Positions 1 to 7,124 of a DNA stretch of 64,000 nt are shown here, piece after piece. Below the pieces are notes generated by a model. The model had not been told where the DNA came from and ran no database searches. It worked only from the letters and a program-made list of their open reading frames with translations. Source of the stretch: Salinivenus sp. (GTDB lineage: Bacteria; Bacteroidota; Rhodothermia; Rhodothermales; Salinibacteraceae); assembly GCA_018609755.1 (NCBI GenBank), contig JAHENZ010000222.1, positions 1 to 64,000 on the forward strand, in the 5' to 3' direction. Position 1 is the stretch's first letter. Every line of letters starts with the position of its first letter. Made by a program: the position numbers and the translations under genes.

Positions 1-105
1 CTGGACACGACCCACTTGCGCGAGGACCGCATGGCCACGGAGGGCGATCAGGACTGGGGCTCCGAACGCCACGACCCGCCCCCGAAGCCCCACGCCGCTG
101 AATAA
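1..105 (+). CDS. C-terminal end of an unrecognised protein (partial)
   Basis: An open frame runs from the first base to a TAA at 103-105 and gives 34 residues ending in PKPHAAE. The tail is hydrophilic and rich in Asp, Glu, His and Pro (it includes EGDQDWGSERHD), as expected for a disordered acidic C-terminus in a halophile. The family cannot be named from this fragment. The stop codon touches the first octamer of the repeat element that follows. The call rests on the open frame and composition only. Confidence 0.55.
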   Translation: MDTTHLREDRMATEGDQDWGSERHDPPPKPHAAE

Positions 106-371
106 GTGTGGGCGTGTGTGAGTGTGTGGGGGTGTGCGACTCTGTTAAGAGATACCTTTTGGGTTGTGTGTTTTCACACTTGATCTGTCTTCACCATACG
201 GGAAGTGAACGTAACGGGGAGCCCCCTGAATTTCTCGTGCCGGAGTAGAGACAAATTTGGGATTCTGGCGAGACTCTTTGCGGTAGACGAAACACGCGTT
301 CGCCTTTCCCAAATGCCCACACGCACAGACGCTCATACGAACTCAACGCCTACACGCACAAACGCCCACAC
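106..371. repeat. Octamer-phased inverted repeat (arms 106-137 and 315-371)
   Basis: The left arm is four 8-mers in a row: GTGTGGGC, GTGTGTGA, GTGTGTGG, GGGTGTGC. The right arm, read on the minus strand, is seven 8-mers: GTGTGGGC, GTTTGTGC, GTGTAGGC, GTTGAGTT, then after one extra base GTATGAGC, GTCTGTGC, GTGTGGGC. The arms enclose about 177 bp with no gene. The right arm ends four bases before the likely start codon of the next gene, and reading through it adds a spurious Thr/His-rich extension to that frame. Confidence 0.75.
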
Positions 372-375
372 GCAG

Positions 376-927
376 ATGGAGGATACGACGGACATTGCCG
401 CGGCGCAGGTTGAGGATCCGGACTCGCTCCGCGACGCGCTGCTCGATCAGCTTCGATATCTCGTGCAGGAAATCGAGGCACTACGGACGGTTGTGGGCGA
501 TCTGCCCGACGAAATCAAAAGTGGACGCCCGGCCCCCGACGCCCTGACGATGAAGGAGCTCTACGGGGTCATCGCCACGCTCGACGCAGAGGTGCGGCGG
601 CCTCGGGTTACAAAACTCGTGGAGACCGAGGACCCGGCGTTCGCCTCGGTCGACCCGGCGGATGAGGTTCGAGATGCGGGGTGGAACGAACGAGACATGA
701 ACGCCATCCTCGACCAGCTCACGGCGGCGCGGCAGGACCTTGCGGACCAGCTGGACACACTGCCTCCGGAGGCCTGGCACCGCTCGGCCACGCTGGATGG
801 AGAGGAAATCACCCTCTTCGACCTTGTGCACCGCATTACCCAGGCCGACGCCGAGCGCCTCCGCGACCTCGGCTATCGCCTCCATGGAGCCCATCTCTCC
901 GACGGCGACGAACCCCTTCCGACTTGA
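376..927 (+). CDS. DinB-superfamily (DfsB-like) protein
   Basis: This 183-residue protein looks like a DinB-type four-helix bundle. These are usually metal-binding proteins, some of which are thiol-dependent transferases. Support comes from its length, helical pattern and C-terminal DLVHRITQADAERLRDL segment with a His in the expected helix. The frame is open from 205, but upstream of 376 it reads through the octamer repeat and encodes low-complexity Thr/His sequence, so I chose ATG 376. ATG 313 is possible but lies in the repeat. Family assignment is by pattern only; enzyme activity is not predictable. holA follows after the heptamer hairpin. Confidence 0.6.
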   Translation: MEDTTDIAAAQVEDPDSLRDALLDQLRYLVQEIEALRTVVGDLPDEIKSGRPAPDALTMKELYGVIATLDAEVRRPRVTKLVETEDPAFASVDPADEVRDAGWNERDMNAILDQLTAARQDLADQLDTLPPEAWHRSATLDGEEITLFDLVHRITQADAERLRDLGYRLHGAHLSDGDEPLPT

Positions 928-931
928 CAAT

Positions 932-1006
932 GGCGAATGTCGAGTTGCGAATTTCGAATGAGCCTCATCGTCGTTCTCACTCGTAATTCGACATTCGCAA
1001 TTCGAA
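932..1006. repeat. Heptamer-phased hairpin upstream of holA
   Basis: The left arm (932-962) is GGCGAAT, GTCGAGT, TGCGAAT, TTCGAAT then GAG. The right arm (976-1006), read on the minus strand, is TTCGAAT, TGCGAAT, GTCGAAT, TACGAGT then GAG. Both arms are exactly four 7-mers plus GAG, with consensus nnCGAAT. The arms enclose a 13-base loop, and the right arm stops one base before the holA ATG at 1008. This could be a transcriptional barrier, an RNA hairpin controlling holA translation, or a selfish repeat. Confidence 0.85.
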
Positions 1007-1007
1007 A

Positions 1008-2051
1008 ATGGCCAAAGATACGGGTCCTTCGTACGACGACCTCGCCACGGCTTTTCGGCACCAGAACTTTGATCCGCTCTACTTCTTCTTCGGCGAGGAG
1101 ACGTTCCTGATCGACGAGTTGCAGGAGCTTCTGGTCGACCAAGCGCTGGAACCGCACCAGCACGACTTTAACCTCGACGTGGTGTACGGATCGGAGGCCG
1201 AAGCGTCGGAGGTGATTGGGCTGTGTCAGGGCTTTCCCGCCGGAGCCGAACGGCGCGTCGTCATCGTGCGCGAGTTCGAGAAGCTGGAAAACAACCGCCA
1301 GTTTAAAACCTACGCCGAACAGCCAAACCCGCGGGCCATAGTTCTTCTCGCCTGCACCGAGAAGCCCAACCTCAGTGCCCACCCCTACCGCGCGCTGAAA
1401 GAGCACGCCACGTGGTCCGAGTTCGAATCGCCCTACGACAACGAGATGCCGGGCTGGATTCAGGACTACCTGAACGGACAGGGGTACGAGATCGAGCCGA
1501 AAGGCCTCCAGATGCTCGCCGACTACGTGGGGACCGACTTGCAGCGCGCCGCCAGCGAGATCGAGAAGCTCATCACGTTTGCGGGGGATCGCACGCGTCT
1601 TACTGCCGACGACGTGCTCGATGCCAGCGGGCAAACTCGCGAGTTTAACGTCTTTGAGTTGCAGAGTGCCATTGGCGAAGGCCGCCACACCGACGCTGAA
1701 CGGATCGCCGGCCGCATTCTCCAGCAGGCGTCCAACCCGCAGGGCGAGGCCATCATGATCGTCATCATGCTGGGGCGGTACTTCGATAAGCTATGGAAGC
1801 TTCAGACCCCGGACGCACAGCGGAAAAATAAGTACGACCTCGCGAGCCTCATCGGGGTGCCCCCCTTCTTCGTGGAAGAGTACAAGCAGGCCGCCCAGCA
1901 GTACAATCGATCGTCCATTGCGGACGCATACTCCGCCCTCTTGGCCGCCGATTATGAATTGAAGGGCGGCTCTTCCCGCGATGCCTCCCTCATCCTAACG
2001 CTCCTTCTGCGCCGCCTTCTCCCCCCGAAGTCACGCCCGGTTCCAGGATAA
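1008..2051 (+). CDS. holA: DNA polymerase III, delta subunit
   Basis: This 347-residue protein is the clamp-loader delta subunit, which opens the beta sliding clamp and, with delta-prime and tau/gamma, loads it on primed DNA. The N-terminal FDPLYFFFGEETFLIDE segment matches the conserved start of HolA proteins (ligand for the P-loop-like fold). A middle DYVGTDLQRAASEIEKL segment fits the delta lid/hinge region, and a C-terminal helical domain ends in LILTLLLRRLLPP. Length is normal for the family. The ATG lies immediately after a heptamer hairpin and has no visible Shine-Dalgarno sequence. Confidence 0.93.
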   Translation: MAKDTGPSYDDLATAFRHQNFDPLYFFFGEETFLIDELQELLVDQALEPHQHDFNLDVVYGSEAEASEVIGLCQGFPAGAERRVVIVREFEKLENNRQFKTYAEQPNPRAIVLLACTEKPNLSAHPYRALKEHATWSEFESPYDNEMPGWIQDYLNGQGYEIEPKGLQMLADYVGTDLQRAASEIEKLITFAGDRTRLTADDVLDASGQTREFNVFELQSAIGEGRHTDAERIAGRILQQASNPQGEAIMIVIMLGRYFDKLWKLQTPDAQRKNKYDLASLIGVPPFFVEEYKQAAQQYNRSSIADAYSALLAADYELKGGSSRDASLILTLLLRRLLPPKSRPVPG

Positions 2052-2087
2052 GAGACTTCGAGATTGGAATTAGGAGTTCGGAGTGTG
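2052..2087 (+). repeat. Solitary heptamer repeat arm after holA
   Basis: Starting right after the holA stop, five consecutive 7-mers read GAGACTT, CGAGATT, GGAATTA, GGAGTTC, GGAGTGT. The pattern resembles one arm of the heptamer hairpins elsewhere in the window, but I find no matching inverted arm nearby. It may be half of an eroded element. Confidence 0.4.
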
Positions 2088-2295
2088 GATGGTCCCCCGA
2101 CCATTTCACCCAGTCGCAACGAGTCGTACCGCTGAACGGGAAATCCTTCCCCAACACCGCACGCGATTTCACGTCGTACGGAAACAAATGCCCCCCGGGG
2201 TCATATCTTCTCCCAGCCCCATTCTGGGAGGCAGAATGGTCCTTCGGCTGGTGCCCAGCTCTCCCCGTGATGGACATCCGGTTGACCTCTGCGCC

Positions 2296-2886
2296 ATGAA
2301 CAGCCCACCTCCCTTTGAGGGCGACCTGCCAGACGATGACGGCGACGCTCCTTACGAGTGGCTCGACGAGTGGCTCTGTGAGTACGTGGACGGGACGATG
2401 GATCCGTCGCTCGAAGCGGTCTTTGAGCAGTACGTGGAGGCCAACCCTGAGCTGAAAGCGCACGTGGAGCGGTTGCGGGAAACGCGGGACCTGCTCTGTG
2501 ACTGTGGCATGCCGAAAGAGGTGTCGTCCGACCTTGAGTCGGAAATTTGTGCGGAGGTCGAATGCGACATGCTTCAGTCTGAGGTGTCCGTCTCGGACGC
2601 CCTCTGGGATCGGCCCTTCGCCGCCGTTGGAGTGGTGTCCTCGATTGCCGTCGCACTGGTCGTAGGGTTCCTCGTGGGCGCAACAATGGTGGACCCAGCG
2701 CCCCTCACAGACTCGTCTTCATCTCCCGATCGAGTTGCCACTGACACTCGGTCCCCCCGTACCGTACAGACCCCGAACCCGTCTTCCGAAGTGCCTCCTC
2801 TCCTTCTCCGCCGTTCGAACACGCCCTTCTTCTCAACTGATTCTACTCAGCACGCTTCTTCGCTCACGACGATTGGGTTCCCGTAA
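2296..2886 (+). CDS. Anti-sigma-factor-like single-pass membrane protein
   Basis: This 196-residue protein has an acidic N-terminal region, a segment LCEYVDGTMDP followed by VEANPELKAHVERLRETRDLL, one hydrophobic helix (VGVVSSIAVALVVGFLVGA) and a Ser/Pro/Thr-rich tail. The N-terminal pattern is the helix that in zf-HC2 anti-sigma factors precedes the zinc site, but no HxxxCxxC motif is visible, so zinc binding is doubtful. The likely role is a membrane anti-sigma or similar regulator, yet no sigma gene is adjacent. The frame is open from 2083; ATG 2296 is chosen because the conserved-looking acidic domain starts there. Confidence 0.5.
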   Translation: MNSPPPFEGDLPDDDGDAPYEWLDEWLCEYVDGTMDPSLEAVFEQYVEANPELKAHVERLRETRDLLCDCGMPKEVSSDLESEICAEVECDMLQSEVSVSDALWDRPFAAVGVVSSIAVALVVGFLVGATMVDPAPLTDSSSSPDRVATDTRSPRTVQTPNPSSEVPPLLLRRSNTPFFSTDSTQHASSLTTIGFP

Positions 2887-2969
2887 AGAACCCGGTGTTC
2901 GTAGGGATTTGACGTGCAATCCGGCACCTCCGCCCCTCCCTCCCGTTCACGGTGGTAGCAATTATTGAT

Positions 2970-3043
2970 GGGCTCTTAGCTCAGCGGTTTAGAGCGCTCG
3001 CCTCACACGCGAGAGGTCCCTGGTTCAAATCCAGGAGGGCCCA
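2970..3043 (+). tRNA. tRNA-Val (anticodon CAC)
   Basis: The sequence folds as a cloverleaf. The acceptor GGGCTCT pairs with AGGGCCC (one G-T pair), the D arm is GCTC/GAGC, and the anticodon stem CTCGC/GCGAG encloses loop CTCACAC with anticodon CAC. The T arm is CCTGG/CCAGG with loop TTCAAAT. The discriminator is A and no CCA is encoded. It reads valine GUG codons. Confidence 0.96.
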
Positions 3044-3052
3044 CCCTTCCCT

Positions 3053-3079
3053 GTAAACCCCTGCTGAGCAGGGGTTTAC
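3053..3079 (+). terminator. Hairpin terminator after tRNA-Val
   Basis: A perfect 12-bp inverted repeat (3053-3064 with 3068-3079, loop TGA) lies ten bases after the tRNA. The stem starts GTAAACCCC. No long T-run follows, so it may be a weak or bidirectional terminator that also serves the convergent phosphotriesterase gene. Confidence 0.65.
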
Positions 3080-3181
3080 GTATTTACAGGCACATCATTC
3101 CCAACTTCTCTCTTCTTCCCGTCATCTCTCGTGTAGGCAGTCGTCGCGGGCTTTTTAATTGGCTTCTGTCGGCTACTCTTT

Positions 3182-4213
3182 TCACCTCCCAACCGCAAAA
3201 GCATTCGCAGGATTGGTGACGACGAGCTGTCGGATCTCGTCGTTGGTGAACCCCTCGTCTCGAAGGGCGGGAATGAGTTCCGTAAAGATTGGGGTATACG
3301 ACTGAACGTCTCCCCCCTCTGGTTCTCCCACTGAATACCATCCGTTATCGTGCGAGAGAAGCACGCGGTGGAGAAGATCATGCTCGCGCATCGTCCTGAG
3401 CCATTGGAGGTACTGGTCGGTATTTTCCGGTTCGTACCCGTCGAGTTCAACCCACGCTCCTTGCCTCGCCGCCTCAACGTAACGGGCGCCGTTCTTCGCA
3501 TTCTGTGCGTGCACCCAAATCCACGCGCTGAAATCAACTCCTTCCTCGTCAAGAATCGAAAGCTGCTCGAACGCAGGGTGGGCAGGGCCGGTGTGCGAGG
3601 CGATTGTCAACCCCGTCTCCAAGTGGGCACGACAGGCCGCTCGGACCAGCTTTTCATCGATGCTGGAGAGAGGCCCGGGATCGACGCCAATTTTGATGAA
3701 GCCGGGACGGATGTCCGTGTCTCCGATGCCCTCGTTCCACTCGTTGATCCACCGCGCGGCGAGGGCGTCGACGGAGTCCGAGTACGCGTGATCGGGCACG
3801 TGCTGATCTTCTCGGGCTCCGTAGTACCCCGTGTTGGTGACGATTCGTACTCCAGTCGCCTTCGAAAGCCTGCGGAGGAGAACCGGATCGCGCCCAAGAA
3901 AGGCCGGCGTGCATTCGAAGAGGATCTGCCCACCTGCAGACGAGAGGGCGTTCAGGTATGGACGCATCGTCTTCACGACCTCGGATCGATCGTACCGCTC
4001 GGGACCGACCTCGTCGACCTCGGCAAAATCGACCATCACGTGCTCGTGAGGGAGGGCCTGTCCCAACTCTCCCGAATCGATTGGGCCAGTCACAGTGTGG
4101 ATGGTCCCATTCTTCGAAGTCGTCTTCGTGGCCGGAACCGACCGTGCCTCTCCGAAGAGCGCGGTCCCTCCGAGAACGGCGACCCCAGCTTTCAGGAAAG
4201 CCCGTCGATCCAT
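3182..4213 (-). CDS. Tat-exported phosphotriesterase-family metal hydrolase
   Basis: This 343-residue amidohydrolase belongs to the phosphotriesterase family (binuclear metal hydrolases acting on phosphotriesters, lactones or unknown esters). The N-terminus MDRRAFLKAG is a twin-arginine signal, supporting export of a folded enzyme. Metal ligands are recognisable: HxH in PHEHVMVD, the carboxylated-lysine position in GFIKIGVD, His in IASHTGPA, His in WVHAQN and Asp in LSHDNGW. The frame extends upstream to 4312, but ATG 4213 fits the Tat signal. Substrate is unknown. It converges on tRNA-Val. Confidence 0.85.
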   Translation of the reverse strand: MDRRAFLKAGVAVLGGTALFGEARSVPATKTTSKNGTIHTVTGPIDSGELGQALPHEHVMVDFAEVDEVGPERYDRSEVVKTMRPYLNALSSAGGQILFECTPAFLGRDPVLLRRLSKATGVRIVTNTGYYGAREDQHVPDHAYSDSVDALAARWINEWNEGIGDTDIRPGFIKIGVDPGPLSSIDEKLVRAACRAHLETGLTIASHTGPAHPAFEQLSILDEEGVDFSAWIWVHAQNAKNGARYVEAARQGAWVELDGYEPENTDQYLQWLRTMREHDLLHRVLLSHDNGWYSVGEPEGGDVQSYTPIFTELIPALRDEGFTNDEIRQLVVTNPANAFAVGR

Positions 4214-4701
4214 AGGCAAAGAGGATTCACTTCCGAGATAGAGAACGTGCCAGCCCCCTCTGTCGTGAGCGCTACATGACCTGACGAGCGGAATGTTGCC
4301 CCCCCTCCTCACAGATCAACAGAAACGACTGGGTTCTGACAGTTACAAAAGCGGCCTCTCGCGGGTCGAAGGAATCACCCTCTGAGGCGCTACTACCATT
4401 GAGGGCGTCCGCAGTTGAATGATACAGCCTCACAAAACCATTTGCGAATGTTCGTTCCGCCCCGCCCTAATCGGAATGTAAGAAGAGCGCCCCTTCATTC
4501 TACACGCCCCCAGAACACAGTGGAGTCGTGAACGGGAAGTGAAATTGATTGGCCGGACGGTCTTGAAGCAACCGTTTTCTTGTTTGAGAGTCTAAAGGAG
4601 CTCACGCGAAAGCGCACCACGCCTCACGACAGAGATGGAAAAGCCAACAGGCCCGTTGCTCACCGAGAGGCCCCCTTACCCTAGCCGAAAGTAATACGAA
4701 A
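4214..4701. other. Intergenic region, 488 bp
   Basis: This stretch separates the divergent phosphotriesterase gene and small membrane peptide gene and should hold both promoters. It is less GC-rich than its neighbours. I see no convincing coding frame, repeat or RNA gene in it. Confidence 0.5.
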
Positions 4702-4848
4702 ATGAGTACCATACAAGAAAAGAAGATCTCTCAAGAGACCGCTCGCACGGTCCGGAAACACGATGCCTCCAACTTCGACGACTACCTGGTGGTTGGTCTG
4801 ATGGCGATCGTTATCCTCGCACTCATCACGGCGCTGCTTCTGTGGTAG
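4702..4848 (+). CDS. 48-residue single-pass membrane peptide
   Basis: A short ORF starts at ATG 4702 and ends at TAG 4846-4848. The N-terminal ~28 residues are polar (MSTIQEKKISQETARTVRKH...), followed by DDYLVVGLMAIVILALITALL, a clean transmembrane helix, ending in LW. Real membrane peptides often have a soluble head, one helix and an abrupt stop. It overlaps nothing and lies in its own intergenic space, converging on the hydantoinase-like gene. No family recognised. The N-out or N-in topology is not obvious: basic residues lie in the N-terminal half, favouring N-in. Confidence 0.6.
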   Translation: MSTIQEKKISQETARTVRKHDASNFDDYLVVGLMAIVILALITALLLW

Positions 4849-4966
4849 TGGCCCCAGAGGCTGCTTGATCTTATGGACCTGGACGTGTGTTCTGTCCCGT
4901 CGGAAAGGGTCTCGCAAGCTTCCCCACTGTTCGTCACGTCCAAATCCCTCGGCAACAGATTCGACC

Positions 4967-6988
4967 TCATCGCTCGATCCGGACGTTCTGCCGTGCATCG
5001 ACGTGAGCGTGCCAGCCAGGCGGGACCACGATCGTGGTGTCGTACTGATGAAGAATGGCGGGACCGTCGAAGGCGTGTCCGTGATGTAGATCCGTACGGT
5101 CATACGCAGGCGTTTCGGTGGACCCGCTATTGTCGAACCAGACCGGACGCGTGCCGAGCCGGGCGTCGTCTAGGGGCTGGGCGGTCTCCGGCTCGTGCGG
5201 CAGTTCCGGCGGGGGCACGGCGACGCGACCCCGCACCCGAAGAGCAACAATTTCTACAGGCTCGTCCGGATCGGCGTGGCCGTAGCGCTCGCGGTGCCGC
5301 TCGTGGAAGGCATTGACTGCCTCGGCCACGTGATCGCTCGTGATCGGGGGGGCGAGTGGAACGCTGAGTTCGTAACTCTGTCCCGCGTAGCGAAGGTCGA
5401 GCTCCAGAGCAAGATCGGGGGGGCCGTGGTCGGCAAGAACGGACCGGACGGACTGGGCGGCCGCCGTGCGGGCCTCCGTGAGCGGGGACGGATCGGCAAT
5501 CAGCGTATCGGCCCGCGTGAGTACGGCCTGCGCGGTGTCGTACACGACGTCGGCCATGAGCAGGCCGAGGGCACTGAGAACGCCGGGCGTGGGCGGGACG
5601 AGGACGCGCTCCATGCCCAACGCCTCTGCCAGCGCCACGGCGTGAAGCGGACCGGCGCCCCCGAACGGGACGAGCGTATAGTCGCGAGGGTCGTGGCCGC
5701 GCTCCACCGACACGCGGCGTAGCGCCCGCTCCATGGTGGCGTTTGCCACCCGCAGAATGCCGAGGGCCGTCTCTTCGGGAGAACGCCCGACCGCCGTCCC
5801 GAGCTCGGCCACCGCCTCGCGGGCCGCCCCAGGGGCCATGTCGAGCGTGTCGCTCCCGCCGAGCACGCGATCGGGGGCCAGGCGACCGAGAACGAGGTGC
5901 GCGTCGGTCACAGTGGGCCGGGTGCCGCCCCGTCCGTAACACACCGGTCCGGGCTCGGCCCCCGCGCTCTCCGGTCCCACCCGCAGGCTTTCGCCCGCGT
6001 CCACGTGCGCGATGCTCCCCCCGCCCGCGCCCACGGTGTGGATGTCGGTCGACGGCAAGCGGAGGGGAAGGTCGGCAATCGTGTGCTCTGTGGTGCGGGG
6101 CACCGCGCCGTCACAGAGGGCCACGTCGGCACTCGTCCCACCCATGTCGAGCGTCATGATGCGAGGGGCGTCCGTGTCGAGGGCCCGCCGGGCCACCCCA
6201 AGCGCCCCGACCACCCCACCGGCCGGACCGCTCAGCGCAAGCCGGGCAGCCTCGTCCGCCGCGGTGTCGAGGCCGATGGTGCCGCCATTCGACTGCATCA
6301 CGCGAACCGAACGCGAGCCAATGGCGTTGTCGAGCCGTCCCAGGTAGCGGGCAACCTGCGGCCGCACGTACGCGTTGACGACGGTCGTGGCCGTGCGTTC
6401 GTATTCCCGGTACTCGGGCAGCAGGGCGCTGCTTTGCGTGATCGGAACGTCGGGCAAGACCTCCCGCAACAGCTGTGCGGCACGCCGCTCATGATCGTCT
6501 CGCTGATACGAGAACAAAAAGACGAGCGCGACGCTCTCCACGTTTTGATCAACCAGGGTCTCTGCCACGCGCTGGACAGCTTCTTCGTCGAGGGGCGTAA
6601 GCACCTCTCCCTCCGCACTCAACCGTTCAGGCACTTCGTGCCGTCGCTCGTCGGGCACGAGAGGAGAGGGACGCGACGGTTGAAGGTCATACAGATCGGG
6701 CCGATTCTGGCGCCCAATGGCGAGCACATCCGCAAAGCCTTCGGTCGTGACGAGCGCCGTGCGGGCCCCCTGTCGTTCCAGCAGTGCATTCGTCGCGGTC
6801 GTGGTTCCGTGCACGATGGGCGCCTCGGCTCCTACCTCCAGTTCACTCATTCCGTCCACGACCGCCTCGTGCTGCGGGTCGGAGGTCGGCTCCTTGTGAA
6901 CCTGAAGGCCCTCGTCGGTGACAATGACGAAGTCGGTGAAGGTACCGCCCACGTCAATCCCAACGGGCGCGTTCGGAGAAGTAGACAT
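4967..6988 (-). CDS. Hydantoinase A / 5-oxoprolinase alpha-type ATPase
   Basis: This 673-residue protein is of the HyuA/OplA type, ATP-dependent enzymes that open cyclic amides (hydantoins, 5-oxoproline) or form part of acetone carboxylase-like complexes. The N-terminal PVGIDVGGTFTDFVI is the phosphate-1 loop of the actin-like ATPase fold, and MTLDMGGTSADVAL is the second loop. Length matches the alpha subunit. A HyuB partner usually sits beside it, but neither flank encodes one, so its partner must lie elsewhere or it acts alone. Start at 6988 places the nucleotide-binding loop near the N-terminus; the frame remains open to 7090. Confidence 0.85.
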   Translation of the reverse strand: MSTSPNAPVGIDVGGTFTDFVIVTDEGLQVHKEPTSDPQHEAVVDGMSELEVGAEAPIVHGTTTATNALLERQGARTALVTTEGFADVLAIGRQNRPDLYDLQPSRPSPLVPDERRHEVPERLSAEGEVLTPLDEEAVQRVAETLVDQNVESVALVFLFSYQRDDHERRAAQLLREVLPDVPITQSSALLPEYREYERTATTVVNAYVRPQVARYLGRLDNAIGSRSVRVMQSNGGTIGLDTAADEAARLALSGPAGGVVGALGVARRALDTDAPRIMTLDMGGTSADVALCDGAVPRTTEHTIADLPLRLPSTDIHTVGAGGGSIAHVDAGESLRVGPESAGAEPGPVCYGRGGTRPTVTDAHLVLGRLAPDRVLGGSDTLDMAPGAAREAVAELGTAVGRSPEETALGILRVANATMERALRRVSVERGHDPRDYTLVPFGGAGPLHAVALAEALGMERVLVPPTPGVLSALGLLMADVVYDTAQAVLTRADTLIADPSPLTEARTAAAQSVRSVLADHGPPDLALELDLRYAGQSYELSVPLAPPITSDHVAEAVNAFHERHRERYGHADPDEPVEIVALRVRGRVAVPPPELPHEPETAQPLDDARLGTRPVWFDNSGSTETPAYDRTDLHHGHAFDGPAILHQYDTTIVVPPGWHAHVDARQNVRIER

Positions 6989-7124
6989 CTGGACCGCTAA
7001 GCTCCTGAATTCTGACCGAGAGACACGAGGCGCAATAGAACTGTCCGGAAGCACACATTCAAGAGGGGATGCCTCCCGATTCTCACACACTCGTCCCGGA
7101 AGAATGCCCTTGGGGATCGAGCCT

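Noticed and set aside
106..371. Possible CRISPR array from repeated 8-mers
   Set aside because: Units are 8 bp, degenerate and directly adjoining, without spacers, and arms are inverted; no cas genes are present.
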